This document shows, one piece after another, positions 37,157 through 48,953 of a stretch of DNA of 64,000 bases. Below the pieces are notes generated by a model. It saw only the letters and a program-made list of their open reading frames with translations, did no database searches and was not told the origin of the DNA. How positions within the stretch are numbered: the stretch's first letter is position 1; the number at the start of each line of letters is the position of its first letter. The position numbers and the translations under genes are program-made. The stretch is taken from NCBI GenBank assembly GCA_905331475.1, contig CAJNYU010002703.1:62001-126000 (forward strand), given 5' to 3'. This DNA is from Rotaria socialis (lineage: Eukaryota > Rotifera > Eurotatoria > Philodinida > Philodinidae).

Positions 37157-37907
37157 AGAAGCAAGAAAAATCAAATTTTCAGTTTCATTCTTCTTTTTTC
37201 TTAATATCATGTACACGCATAGGACATTGATGTTTCTTTTTTTTCTTCACTCATTTTAAACTTCCATTTTTTATAGATAAATTTTGAATATGTATGAACT
37301 AAGATAAAAATAAATCGAATAATTACATGTGTTTTGTTTGTAAAACAATCGATTAACATTTTTCATTAAGTTTCTTTTCGATGACTCATCTGACGATGTT
37401 AATTCAAGCTTAACTTAGTTACAGACGACATCGAGATTGTTTTTTAAGAACACTTGAACATAAAGTCTATTGTATTCAAAGTTGATCAAGATATTCAACT
37501 TGTGAATAGAATGACTTTATATTTAGTAATTTAATCTTGTTGTCTTCGACTGAATACATGCATAATTCATGAAATAGTATTTTAAAATGAAAAGGATGGG
37601 ATGATAATAGACGAAAAAAATATGCAGTATTTTATTTTTCAATGGGCCATATGACAAGTCATTTGGTCTGTTTAACTAATGATATACATATTATGAAATA
37701 TCTTCTGTTGCTAGGGCATGAATCGCAAATAGAATATTTTTTCTCTCTTAAGAAACTCATATCATCATATAGTTGGGTTTTGTTATCTTTTCGTTTTTAT
37801 CTACTTCCAGCACGACCCCCAGGGTGTGTGTCTTACATTTTTGTTTCTAATATAAAAAAAAGTATTATTTAACATTACTTTTGCTTATAAATATTCTCTG
37901 TTTACAG
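37157..37907. other. Intergenic DNA between HSBP1 copy B and the DUF5054-type gene
   Basis: AT-rich. A probable 3' UTR with an AATAAA-like signal lies near 37310. TTTACAG directly before the next ATG is a splice or trans-splice acceptor. Confidence 0.5.
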
Positions 37908-40900
37908 ATGTTAATTGGCATATTATTTACTATTGTTACACTTGTAACAGTATCAGCTAGTGATAGAGTTGCAGCTGATACGAATCATTTAGATGGTAAT
38001 TATTATATGTTTATACCCGATACTGGTAACCAATACGTTTTTAATATTTTCTTCTCACATCCATTCAATCGTTATGTTGTCACTGTAACCGCACAAACAT
38101 TGGCTTGGGCAACAGCAACATTAAATATCGTTAATGATACTTCAGTAACTCTCGTTTGCGATAATGGTGATACTTTACCGGGTATAATAACATATCCAAC
38201 AGATTTACCATCGATATGTTGGCCAACATCAAAAGATTTCACTTGTTGGACTCGTCTTTTATCAAATGTAACACGTATACACGTTGTTAATATGTAAATT
38301 ATTTATTTATTTATTTAATGTATCAGAATGAATTCGTTGCTTTTTTTTATAGGAACCATTTAGATGTTGGTTACAATGGTATTCCAGCTACTGGCTTTAT
38401 TAATAATATTCTTAATATTTATTTTCATCAATATTTTCCTCGTGCAGCTATTTTAGCTGAACAAATACTTCATATATCACCCAAGGATTCATTTATATAT
38501 ACAACACATCCATGGTTACTTAGTATGTTTTTTGATTGTCCACCAAATTTAGTTCTTGCTGGAATCAAATTACTATGTCCGTCAAGTGATGAACTGGCAT
38601 TAGTTGAAAGAGCAATACGTCTTGGTGCTATAACATGGCATGCTGGCGCTATGAATATGCAATACGAATGGATGAATGAACAAGTACTAAATCAATCATT
38701 AGATTTATCAGTTGCATTAGCAAAACGTTTTAGTGTTCCTGTTCCATGTGTTGTCAGTGTACGTGATGTACCAGGAGTTCCAATAGCAATGATTCGATCA
38801 CTAAATCAATATTTTTCAGAACATTGCTCATCTAAACCTATGGTTACAGTTGGAGTTAATGCTGGTAAGAAGGACATTTTTTTTTTATCTCAGAGAGAAT
38901 ATTGACTGATGAGATTTTAGCGGTCACTGATTATGATGTACCCAATGGTTTATTTCGATGGGGAACAAGTCAAGATTCTTATGTAATTGGAACATGGCAT
39001 TCATATGGTTTGTATTTAATACAATAGATGAAAAAAGAAACTCTAATCTGATTACTTTAGGTTATCCAAATAATCCTGGTTCAGTATTTACAAATCCAGG
39101 TGGTTTATCTCTCGATGATATTATTATTGTTCCACAAATTGGAATTGGTTTAGCATTTGCATTTCGTACTGATAATCAAGGTAAATTCAAGGTTTCTCAT
39201 ATTATTAGTTTTATTTTCATTAAAAATGAATTAGGTCCACCTATGTCAATTAGTGAAATCCATCAAAATCATGAAATTCTTCGCCAATCGTATCCAGGCG
39301 CAGAAATAATTTCATCATCGCTTCAAAATTTTCTTGAAGATATATCGGGTGTAACTGATGAACTTGCATTATTCGATGGTGATATATCTGATTCGTGGTT
39401 ACAAGGTATTGGATCAGATCCAAAACGTGTCCAACAATATCAAGCAGTACAAAGAGCTTTAACTACTTGTTTTGAACGTAATTTATGTTCAAAGAACGAC
39501 GAAGAATTGATTGATGGTAGTCGATATCTAGTTAAAATTCCTGGTAAATAAAAATATGATCTTTATACAATGCATGACGTAATAGAAATGTCTGTGCCAA
39601 GTAAAATAGTAGTTTTGATACAATCTCTTTAGGTTTCATCCAAGAACTTAGAATTTGAAGTTTTTAGTCATCATAAATGAGTGAAATATCTGGTTTGATT
39701 TATTTTCTAGAACATACTTGGGGTTTACCATCAGTTTATGATCAAGTCAATTGGAGTAATAAACAATTTCAAACCGTTATTAACACGCAATCGTTCAATA
39801 ATTGTCGACTCGCATGGCTTGAACAACGAAAATTTTTCGATTTATATTTAGATACAGTTCATGATCATCCAGTGTATAATATAATACAACAAGAACTTAA
39901 TGCTGCATTCAGTAATGTAGCAAGACCAAATTTAGCTCGTTTCAAGCCTGTTTCATCAACAGAAACATTCGTACTTTTTCGAGCTTCATCAAATCCACTT
40001 TCTGTTACATTTGATCAAAATTTAGGCTCAATTTCAAATTTAACTCGAAGTGACAAACTTTTTTGGGCGGACGGAAATTCTCAATTAGCAACTTATACTT
40101 ACATTACTTATAATGAAACTGATTTCAATCAATTATCAATTACATATGGAAATCCAGGTATAAAATAATTTCTATCTTAAAGTGAACCTTGAAAATGAAA
40201 TGAAATGATAATTATACATTAAACAGAGTTAATTCAATGTATAAATAATACATATAGTGTAATGATGAAAATCATAGATGAATAAGTAAATGATCTCGCC
40301 AATAGAATTCAGCTTCATACTGGCATTCGATTTTTTGCATTGATCGAAATCATTAAAATTATGGTAGAAAATTTTTAAAATAACTGAAATCTATTCTCGT
40401 ATCACGTTTCATGCTCAATCTCTGAGAAAGCCAATAACGTTCAAAAATATTCGAAATACTCTCTCAGCGTTCAGATTAAGTGCCTTTCGAGCAGATTAAA
40501 ACTTCTATTCTTACTTTAATTTTTAGGTTATGATAAGCCAAATTCTACAGCAAATGCTAATCCTGTTTCAATGGTTTGGTTACCAAAATTGCAACAATTG
40601 TTTCGATCCCGAACTGACGAAAACACTTTTCTTGCACAATTAAAACTTGATCCCAATGCTGTTAATTTATACGGTGGTTTCAGTGAAATATGGCTAACAT
40701 ATACATTTGCCGATGAAACAACACTTGAACTTGAATGGTTAGGTTTAAATAAAACAGCGACACGTCTTGCTGAAGCATCAATGCTTAAATTTTTACTTCC
40801 CATGAAACCATCTTGTTCATTGGTTCAATATGATACGAAAGTCGATGTTCAACAAGCTGCTGGCAAAACTTCATATTATCAACGAGGTGTTGATTCATTT

Positions 40901-41225
40901 TCATGTCAAACAAGTTTATCTTCAAAATGTTTCGCTACTCTTCATGTTAAATCCTACGATGCACCGATCGGTTAGTACAAAAGTTAATGATTTTTCTTTC
41001 TGAAGCAAATGTTCCTTTTGTTTAGCCTGTCCGATCTTAAATGGTAAAGAGCCAACAGCTCTCCCATTTCCAGCACCAGGAAGTTCGCCACCATTAGATG
41101 GTATGGCTTATAATTTACATAACAATGTCTGGAATACGAATTACATTTATTGGTATCCACTGGTTTCTGGCGATGAGTCATGGCGAGCTCGATTTTTAAT
41201 TAATTTTGATGGATCATGTAGTTAA
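37908..41225 (+). CDS. Secreted GH38-like (DUF5054-type) glycosidase-related protein
   Basis: Eight exons (37908-38293, 38353-38864, 38921-39007, 39061-39180, 39235-39543, 39711-40157, 40527-40970, 41026-41225) sum to 2505 nt, 834 residues. A signal peptide (MLIGILFTIVTLVTVSAS) is followed by a beta-rich region, then the motif NHLDVGYNG, close to the HxDxGW metal-binding motif of alpha-mannosidases (GH38), and ITWHAGAMNMQYEWM. These resemble the DUF5054 family as I remember it; a true glycosidase activity is inference. Many N-x-S/T sites fit secretion. The start lies directly after the acceptor TTTACAG. The 369-bp intron at 40158-40526 is unusually long for this gene. Confidence 0.75.
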
Positions 41226-41901
41226 TGAAATCGATTTCTTTCTAATTTGATTTCTATATTTGTGATACTAATTTTAATTTCTTGATTTTTCTTTTTCAAA
41301 AATAACTATAAAGGTGTTTTGATAGTATATTACTAATATAATAAAAAAGAAACAACTCTCGAATTAAGATTTACAAAAATCCTGCTATGACAATGACATC
41401 CAAGATTTGTTTGAATGGAATTTAAGATAATTGATCACGAGATAAGACATTCTCAATTCAATTAAAAAATGAATGTTGTTGAATCTCTTGTATTGAGAAA
41501 AAGTTCATAAAAGATTTTAAAACCTACCTTTAATTTTTCAACAAGGAGAAAGAGTTTCATCTACTCATCACCTATAACCTGGCATCGCAGCGGCTCCCTC
41601 AAAAAATATAGGAATTCCTATATAGGATAGGTCTAACATATGTAGGATCGCCCTGAACTATATAAAAAAAAAATATAGGATGAAAAATTTATTCCAGAAA
41701 AAGATTTAGACACCGAAAAATCACTGCAGCAGCACGCACTGAAGATGATAATGTGTTGTTTTGCCACGTATATCTAATCAGCTAAATAAAAATATTATTG
41801 AGTTTTGAAAAGTAATGAAGCAGCAAGATTCTCTTAAAACATAAAAAAACTAATTTATGTTCCATTTATTTTCACTATTGGACATACATGCACTTTAGAG
41901 T

Positions 41902-41975
41902 ATGGGTGGGTTTTTGAACAAAATATTCACACATTCACATTGACACCCACCCACCCACACCCCACACCCACACCA
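41902..41975. repeat. Telomere-like G-rich/C-rich hairpin
   Basis: TATGGGTGGGTTTTTG is followed by CACCCACCCACCCACACCCC and ACACCCACACC. This is the same layout as at 20868-20930, with units close to TGTGGG/CCCACA. Confidence 0.5.
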
Positions 41976-42170
41976 GATAAGAATAGTATTGACAAATGTA
42001 GAATGTAAATGAGCATGTCTATTATGAGATAATCTTTGATNTGCTAGATCTCAGCGTCAGTGCATGAGACCTAGATGGAACTTATGAGGGGTCATATTGG
42101 AGCTAAGTAATGAGGTTTTGTGGTCAAAAGATTGTGATTGTAGTTTGCAAAAATAAAATAATTATTTTGC

Positions 42171-42447
42171 TTGCCCAACCGGCAAATGTTTTTAACCTTT
42201 TTTGGAATTCCGCCTTTTAAAATTTCATAGTAAGCTACATCAAATTTCATCGAAAAATAAGGATCTGTTCAGGAGTTAAAACGGTTTGAAATTTTGCTAA
42301 AATCTTGGCAGCATTTGAAAAAAATTCACAACGTTATAACTCCTGGACGGATACTTATTTTTTGATGAAATTTGATGTAGTTTACTATGAAATTCTAAAA
42401 GGCAGAATATCAAAAAAAAAGGTTAAAAACATTTGCCGGTTGGGCAA
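42171..42447. mobile_element. Foldback element with about 115-bp inverted arms
   Basis: The left arm starts TTGCCCAACCGGCAAATGTT and the right arm ends AACATTTGCCGGTTGGGCAA. Internal stretches also pair (TGATGTAG...ATGAAATT with AATTTCAT...CTACATCA). The loop is about 40 bp. It has no coding capacity, so it is a hairpin-type non-autonomous element. The two single Ns of the region flank it, perhaps because hairpins sequence poorly. Confidence 0.75.
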
Positions 42448-42637
42448 TCAAAAAGATTATATTATTTNAATATAGGAAAAAGCTCAAAATATAGTCTATT
42501 ATAGGATAAATTTTTAAAATATAGGAAATACAGGATATATAGGACTGCTGTGAAACCGGCGAATCCACGTGTATTGAATTGTTTTTTCTTTCTTGACTAT
42601 TCTTTCATTATCGAATATCTTTGAAACCAAAACATCG

Positions 42638-42710
42638 TGACAGGGGAAGGAATCGAACCTTCTGCTATCTGACTAAATCAGATGCAAAGAACCACTACGC
42701 CATCCCTGGC
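42638..42710 (-). tRNA. tRNA-like gene, apparent anticodon UUA
   Basis: Read on the minus strand, a perfect A box (TGGCGTAGTGG) and B box (GGTTCGATTCC) lie at normal spacing. The T arm is GAAGG-TTCGATT-CCTTC. The anticodon stem ATCTG/CAGAT is fully paired around the loop ATTTAGT, which has U33 and a purine at 37, giving anticodon UUA that would read UAA. Acceptor GCCAGGG pairs with CCCTGTC except at position 2, and there is one extra base before the D arm. A TTTT run follows within about 10 bases. It is either an unusual suppressor-type tRNA or a decaying tRNA pseudogene/SINE head. Confidence 0.55.
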
Positions 42711-43171
42711 TGAATCAGCAACGGCTCACTAATGGAACGAATGAAAGAAAAATACGGTTATTTCTCTCTTTGTCATTGTCGTTCAAAATATCGCCTATCA
42801 TGAGCATTCCTAACTATTGGTTGCAATCTTTGTTGTCTTAACAGAATTATCTTTTATGCAGATGACAAAGAATTTTGCTTTAATATTACGTGTTAATGAA
42901 CTATATATTTATGTAAAGATATTATGTAGTTTTCATATTGCGTTTTGTGTTGAGATGCATTGACGAAAGGCATTAACGTTGCCTTCACCGTCAACTAATG
43001 AGAATATGAGAGGTGAGTGCAACTATCTTGGCCTTCTTTTCTCCAAATTCTTTATATTCTAGATACAGATTGACAAATATGGTAATGTTCTGACGGTGGG
43101 AGTATTTTTATTTTGAATGACTGTAAATAGGAGTCATCTTCCATGTCTACTTTTTCTCACACTTGTTTTAG
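42711..43171. other. Intergenic DNA after the tRNA-like gene
   Basis: No gene was recognised; it may hold the missing 5' exon of the following gene. Confidence 0.35.
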
Positions 43172-45408
43172 GGATTTTACTGTACGTGTCACGAAGTTAA
43201 ATAAAAAAAACTTTTCATTGGAACAATATCACTTGGTTCTTGAAAAATCAATAGAAATTACAGTCATAGAGAGGATATATTCAAAATTTCCAACTCATAA
43301 GTCGATACAATTTACTGCATTCTACAGGTGATAAAAATGAGAAAAAAATACAGTTAGTACCATTGTAACAATCAAAGCCGAACTCATACACGTGTTTAAT
43401 TCAATTTAATCTACCATCTGTAGAACTCTGTTATTTCAGTTAGTAAACATTTTAGTAGAGGTCATGATTCATGAGAATTAGAATTATTTTTCATTCGTAT
43501 TTCACAATGTGTCTCCGTTTGAATTCGATTGATGTTCTTTTTATCTAAATATTTCCTATTTTAGTTTTTGTTTGATTATCTTTTAGAAATGCATCTGGAA
43601 TGTTAAACGATTTTGACAATCAAATCAAATCTTCTTTCGATATTAGATCAGAACATATCTGAGAAATCAAGAATGTAAATAATTGAATGAGAAATAAAAG
43701 ATAAAGAAATACGAATAGTAAAGAATGAAAGAGAGAACTTAATAGTCAGTCTATATAGATAGATAGATGAAGACGAATGGACCAAATCTAACCAGAATGA
43801 AAAAGGATAGAAGATGATGTCATGATTCGATAACAGAGGTTTATCTATTTACTACGTCACTTAAGAAATAGATGTCTCCGTCAAATTTAACTAGTATTTC
43901 TTTTGTTTTAATTTAACCAGTATTTGTTTCAATAGATCATATTGTTTGTTATTTATAGCTTCATTCAGTAATTGAATGCATCGGTATCTTTTTACAAGAG
44001 AGGATAACTTGGTTTATTTTCTAGATTTTCTGATGAAGGAAGTTTCACTTTTTGGATTTCATTATTTACTAATCTATCACTAAGACGGTGACATCGTTAC
44101 CACATGAAAAAGCCAAAACTCAGCAATTTCGACAAGATCCTCCCATTCAGATTTCTCGTCCTAAAAATGTCCAGTCAAGTCTTGAAAAATGTCGTTATTT
44201 TCCAGTAATACTTTTTTCTTGAGGGAGAAATAGATTTGAAGCAGTACACGCACTTTTGTTTTGCCAGATCCCTATGTTTAAAAAGGTTTCTTATAGCTAT
44301 TGCACATTATTAATTGATTAATATGTAATATAATTTGCAGATTTAACGATGGAGAATTACCCATTGTTGGAAATGATGCTGTCTTTTTGTAAGTGAATTC
44401 AAGCAAGTGATGAACATTTAGTAATGTTAACATTTCATTATTGCTCCCCAGGAGAATCATTCGGTCAGTAGGATCCTATCGGATTCCGACAAGGGTCAGA
44501 GAGTGAATATACCAAATATCATATGTATTTCAATAAAACCGACGAAATCTTATGGGATCCCTGGGCACGGATCTACAGTCGGATCCTTGGTATTGGATCC
44601 GATCAGATCCGATGTCGGATTTTAACGGAATCCAACTTTATCGAATTATCCTTGCGCTCTGATGGCTCAAAATGCTTATTTGATCGTGAATAAGAAAATT
44701 ATTTTTACATCGGGACCGACAATAGGTCCGTGTCCAGGAATCCTATCGGTTTCTGTCGGCGAGTCGGATCCCATAGGATTCGATAAGATCCGTTGTTGGA
44801 TTCATCCACCTGGGTTGCTCACAATGGATTTAAAGTTTTTTCTCTAAATCAAGTAAGAGTTTTAAAAGAAATCTATTAATACTTTTTGCCTTACGTTATA
44901 GCCAAGTGAAATTCTCAAATTAAGAAAAGCTGAGAACCCGGTTTCCATATATTATGTGTTTGATGGTCTTGTTCTTAAATGTCGTCACGATACTGTTGTC
45001 ACTGCAAATCCTCCCGATAGTGAGTTTGGCACGAATCATGGTTATGAAATTGAATGTGGCGTTTATTCGGTTCACATCCAAGTAAAGTAGAAAAAAAAGA
45101 CAAACAATAATTTATTGGAAATTTAGGTAAACAACGATGTTCGTCCGCTTATTGGAGAATTCATTATCGATGATACTTTGAATAAACATAAGTAAGTTTC
45201 CACTAATTTCCAACTGAAATATATATATCTTTTTTTTAGTGCTGGTACAGAAAATTCGGTGCAAAATAGTCTCAAGGATATTCCTGGTTTTATGCACAAA
45301 TCGATGAACGTAATTTCGTCATTAAAAGAATATATTACAGAAAATAAACAACGACTTATTGATCAACAAGCCGATCATGAACCACCTGATGGACATGCTC
45401 ATCCATAG
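43172..45408 (+). CDS. Unidentified multi-exon gene with a repeat in its middle
   Basis: Traceable exons are 43172-43327 (...DFTVRVTKLNKKNFSLEQYH...), 44341-44388 (RFNDGELPIVGNDAVF, phase 2 from the previous), about 44812-44852 (VAHNGFKVFSLNQ), 44902-45081 (PSEILKLRKAENPVSIYYVF..LKCRHDTVVTANPPDSEF...), 45127-45191 and 45240-45408 (...GFMHKSMNVISSLKEYI... to a stop). The frame continues through all junctions except at the repeat (44460-44812), where the joining exon is unclear. The start exon was not found. I do not recognise the family. The protein is acidic, without membrane segments, and ends in a Pro/His-rich tail. The first intron is about 1 kb, long for this genome. Confidence 0.5.
44460..44812. 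repeat. GGATCC/GGATTCC repeat block inside a gene
   Basis: Dense TAGGATCC, ATCGGATTCC and TCGGATCC units, as in the 6830-8390 island. It lies between coding segments of the unidentified gene, in an intron or splitting an exon. Confidence 0.55.
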
Positions 45409-46289
45409 AACATGAATTTTTATATGAGCTGACACAGCAAGCTTTTGTGCTTGATGTCAGAGACTTCGCCTTTTCATTTTATTGCTAACTTACAGTGCAC
45501 GTAGAGAGAGAAAGAAATTCTAATTCTGTCTGTTTTTTATTTATCATGTCATCAACAACACAACAAAAGTGATAAATAAATTTACTGTTGAAAAGTATGT
45601 TCTAGCTAACAACAATGTAAAAATGTTATATAATGAAAATTGCACGCGTTCAGTCACCTCAATATCACAAAAAGTTCCCTTAAATCTAACCATAACCACC
45701 CCTTTCCCTCAAACATCTAGACAAGTAAAAGCAAAATAAATAACAGAAACACCTGCACAGTTACAAGCATGCAAAAATCCTCCTCCACCTTTCAACTCAT
45801 AAAACTTAAAGAAAAACAGTTAAAGAACTCCAATAATTTCAAAAACAAAGAATAAGAAACTCGACGTCTGCGATGTTGTTGTTGTGAAATCACCTATCAT
45901 GAATATTTACATTTATTATTAAAGTGTTGTTTTACAAGAATCTATTATTTGTAACAGCCGATGATAAATTTGTCTGTTCATCAAAATTTAATTTCTACAA
46001 AACAAAATGCGGAAGCATCGGATTCGCATCCGATTGTTATGTGTACTACAAAAACGGAGTCGATTTATATATGTTTTGAATAATTCTGAGGAAAAACATT
46101 TTCTTGAAAAATTCCCTGTACCGATAACTCAGCCGCTTCTTGACGGATCCTTCTCATCTTCGAACTCGACTGAGATATTGATGAAATCTTTCTGTGTACA
46201 AAATTTCATGACAATTGGATGAGACTTTCAAGAGTTATCGTGTTAACGGCCGGACACACTCACCGAATCTCAGTGTAGTCACTTTTTTG
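45409..46289. other. Intergenic DNA with a possible repeat segment
   Basis: The stretch 46000-46260 is less AT-rich, and its phrases (GATAACTC, GACGGAT, TTGATGAAAT) resemble wording inside the foldback arms at 42171-42447. It may be a relic of a related element. No gene was recognised. Confidence 0.35.
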
Positions 46290-47400
46290 AGTAAACAAAA
46301 AGAATATAAACGAAGAAAGATTTTTGTTTTTGCTTGATAAAATATTGCTACTTCATCATCTTGTGGATTTTTATAATTATTCATCTGATTATTTATATCA
46401 GAATTAATGTCTTTTTCAATTAATGCAGTTTTGTTACTATTTGTACATTTTGAAAGTATAATAAGTTTAACCCTAACAGTATATGGTTCATTTTGTTCAC
46501 GTTCAGGCCATTCACAAATATCATCAATAGAAAAATTTTGCTGTTTATTTCATGCTCATTTCTACCAATCATCACTGGTTGTACCACGGTTTTTCACTCC
46601 TTGGTAATAGTTGACAAATTTCAATAGGTTCTTGAGCTTGTGATGCTGATGATAATGAGCTATTGCCAGTGGATGATGTTATTTGTACTGTTCGTTCTTC
46701 TGATGCAGTCTTATGATTAGATGATAGTACTGGTGATGATTCATGTTTTGGTTTTGCCTTTATTTCCGTTACGATTGCTAATGTGTTTACTGTCTTGTGT
46801 GATCCATTGACCGTCATATTCTTGTTCATTAGCAGCTTCATCAATAACTGGTGCACGTTTTGCTTCAGAGTTAGTGACTACTTGCTGTTTCTTATTTGAA
46901 GTAGTAGTATTGATCTAGTTGGTTTTTTTTATATCAACACTTTGCATTTCATTAAGATTTTCATTACGTCCAAGTGCTGTTCATTATTGTCTTATTGACG
47001 ATTTTTGATTTGATCAGTCGAAGTGGCAGACTTATTGTTTTCATCAGTAGCAGCCACTTTTTAAATTGTAGATGGTTTATTTGATGGTGCTGACTAAATG
47101 AATGATATAACGTTTTTTCAACCAGTAAATTCACTGAATAACTGAGTACCCTTTTTTGTTGGTACTATAAGATCTAATTTTTCATCTTCACTTTCTTTGG
47201 ATAATGAGGTTGATGATACTGATGACGGTGCAGCAGTTACATTTTTTATTTTCTTATTATTCTTTTCACTTACTAGAAGATTTTATATCAATCTATTGTG
47301 GCTGTATTCTCGTACTAGCTTCGTTGATTTTCTTACTGTTATTTGAAAGTTATTTTGAAGAAGAAGTGGACTTCGATGTTTTTAGATGACGACAAATGCA
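46290..47400 (-). pseudogene. Degenerate Ser/Thr-rich coding remnant
   Basis: On the minus strand, coding-like text continues in shifting frames: APSSVSSTSLSKESEDEKLD, then IVPTKKGTQLFSEFTG, then APVIDEAANEQEYDGQWIT, then a 94-codon Ser-rich stretch at 46572-46856, then NFSIDDICEWPEREQNEPYT. It is broken by several stops and frame changes. The family is not recognised. Ordinary host gene decay is the simplest reading. Confidence 0.5.
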
Positions 47401-47453
47401 TAAACTATTTAAAACAATTACCAATGTGACTATGATAGATATTGAACTTTCTA

Positions 47454-48384
47454 ACAGGTGTGCCATAATAAATTGGACTAAATGTTATACATTTTTTCCT
47501 ACTGTATCTTCAGATTAAAAGTTTCTTTATGTGCCAAAAGATAGAGAATTTCAAGCATTGCAAAAATGTTGACTTAGTTTTTCAAATAAAGTTTTCTCGT
47601 CGACGCAAAATTTTAACGATGAACACGTATTGCATCATTCAACTGCGATTTGCTATTTTCTGTTCATATCTATTGATTAGTATAAGCCTTTTGTCATCAA
47701 GGTCTATGCTAAAAGTGAATCATTTAACATCAATGGAAAAAGAATTTTGCGCTTTATGCTTCTACGCCCTTTTCAAGATTTTCGGTGCTGTTGTTTATGA
47801 GAAAAAAATTTGAAACTTACACTTAATTGTCGCTATTTTTTGGTACACTTTGGAAAATCATGTTTTTAAAAGCCAGACTTCCTCTTACAAAAGATTTATT
47901 AATATGCCATCAGATGTAGAATTCAATTCTGAACAAGATGGTGTAACAATTAAATTGAACAATAAGAAAAGTTTGGTTGTTTTGAATTAACAAAATTGTG
48001 ATGCCATTGTTCTATCAGAAAAACACTCTTTTCAGTGTTTTCACATATTTTACTTCAAAACCATTTCTCTGAAATACTCCTTCTAAATTTAAAAAACATG
48101 CATTCAAAGGTCCAGGATTTTACGAAGAGTTTTGTGTCATAGTTGAAATTACAGTGGAACCTTTATTAAAACATTTTCATCATTCTTTCGGTTTTGACCA
48201 TCGCAGTTGGACGATTAAGTCTGTGTTCACTTTTGAAATTATGCATCCACATGAAAAACTCAGTCAATAGTTTTGCAGTACTTAAAATTCTCTATCTTTT
48301 CGTACATTAAGAAACTTTTAATCTGAAGATGAAGTAGGGAAAACATGCATTAATATTTAGTCCTGCTTATTATGATACGTCCGT
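47454..48384. mobile_element. Non-autonomous mariner-like element with long inverted repeats
   Basis: Inverted repeats of about 130 bp: the left begins ACAGGTGTGCCATAATAAAT and contains CTTCAGATTAAAAGTTTCTT; the right contains AAGAAACTTTTAATCTGAAG and ends TTATTATGATACGTCCGT. Both sides are flanked by TA. The terminal CATAATAA resembles the end of the mariner-type copy at 17290. The interior of about 660 bp has no transposase; a 94-codon plus frame at 47529-47813 overlaps the repeat and shows no domain. Confidence 0.7.
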
Positions 48385-48746
48385 TACATGATTTCATCGA
48401 ATAGCTACATAACATGATTTTACAAATATTCATACTGAAAACAATTACAAGATAAACTGAAAGTTTTTTCCCCGTCAACGTATTTGAACCATGAATCAAG
48501 TGTACATCTGAGATTTGACATCACATCTTTCACATTATATTTCTTTCTATTGTGTATTTTTAAATATCGTCACATTTTTATACAATCGAAATCAATTAAT
48601 GTAATTATATCGTGATGCATGAGTTTCGTCTATTCATCGTCTACAGCTCTTTTTCAGTTAGTATTTTGTTTAAATTTATTTGTTTATATGGCATGAAAAA
48701 AAAGGTTTTTTAGAATAAGAATAAAATGAGCATTTGTAAAAGTTTA

Positions 48747-48953
48747 TTATGGCGATGGAGCTGCCAATAAGGGTGCACACATTGTTTGACAGGCAGCCAA
48801 GCATAGTGGAGTACCAGTTAGGGCCGTTCCTGCTGAACATCCACTTGAACATATAGTAACACATGCTATATAAGCTAAAGGACCACCATTTACATTTGAG
48901 CACAACAATAGTAATAGTAATACTACCACGGTGAAGTTTTGAGTGCCTAACAT
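48747..48953 (-). CDS. Small secreted cysteine-rich peptide, left palindrome copy
   Basis: A single exon of 68 residues. A strong signal peptide (TVVVLLLLLLCSNVNG) is followed by a mature part starting GPLAYIACVTICSSGCSAG and ending LCLAACQTMCAPLLAAPSP, with six cysteines. Peptides beginning GPLAY...C with regularly spaced Cys and small residues form a known secreted family in invertebrates, often compared with zygote-specific Cys-rich proteins; the function is unknown. Antimicrobial or structural roles would be guesses. Confidence 0.75.
   Translation of the reverse strand: MLGTQNFTVVVLLLLLLCSNVNGGPLAYIACVTICSSGCSAGTALTGTPLCLAACQTMCAPLLAAPSP

Larger units (their letters stand above)
41226..42637. 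other. Repeat-rich intergenic DNA
   Basis: After the DUF5054-type gene, a block from about 41595 to 42550 is bounded by TATAGGA-rich sequence on both sides (AAATATAGGAATTCC left, AAATATAGGAAATAC right). It contains a telomere-like hairpin and a foldback element, listed separately. No protein-coding gene was recognised. Confidence 0.45.

Noticed and set aside
14820-42710. Idea that the UUA tRNA-like gene reads through the TAA in the nucleoside hydrolase
   Set aside because: Only coincidence in the same window; other genes here use TAA as a normal stop and the hydrolase also lacks a start.
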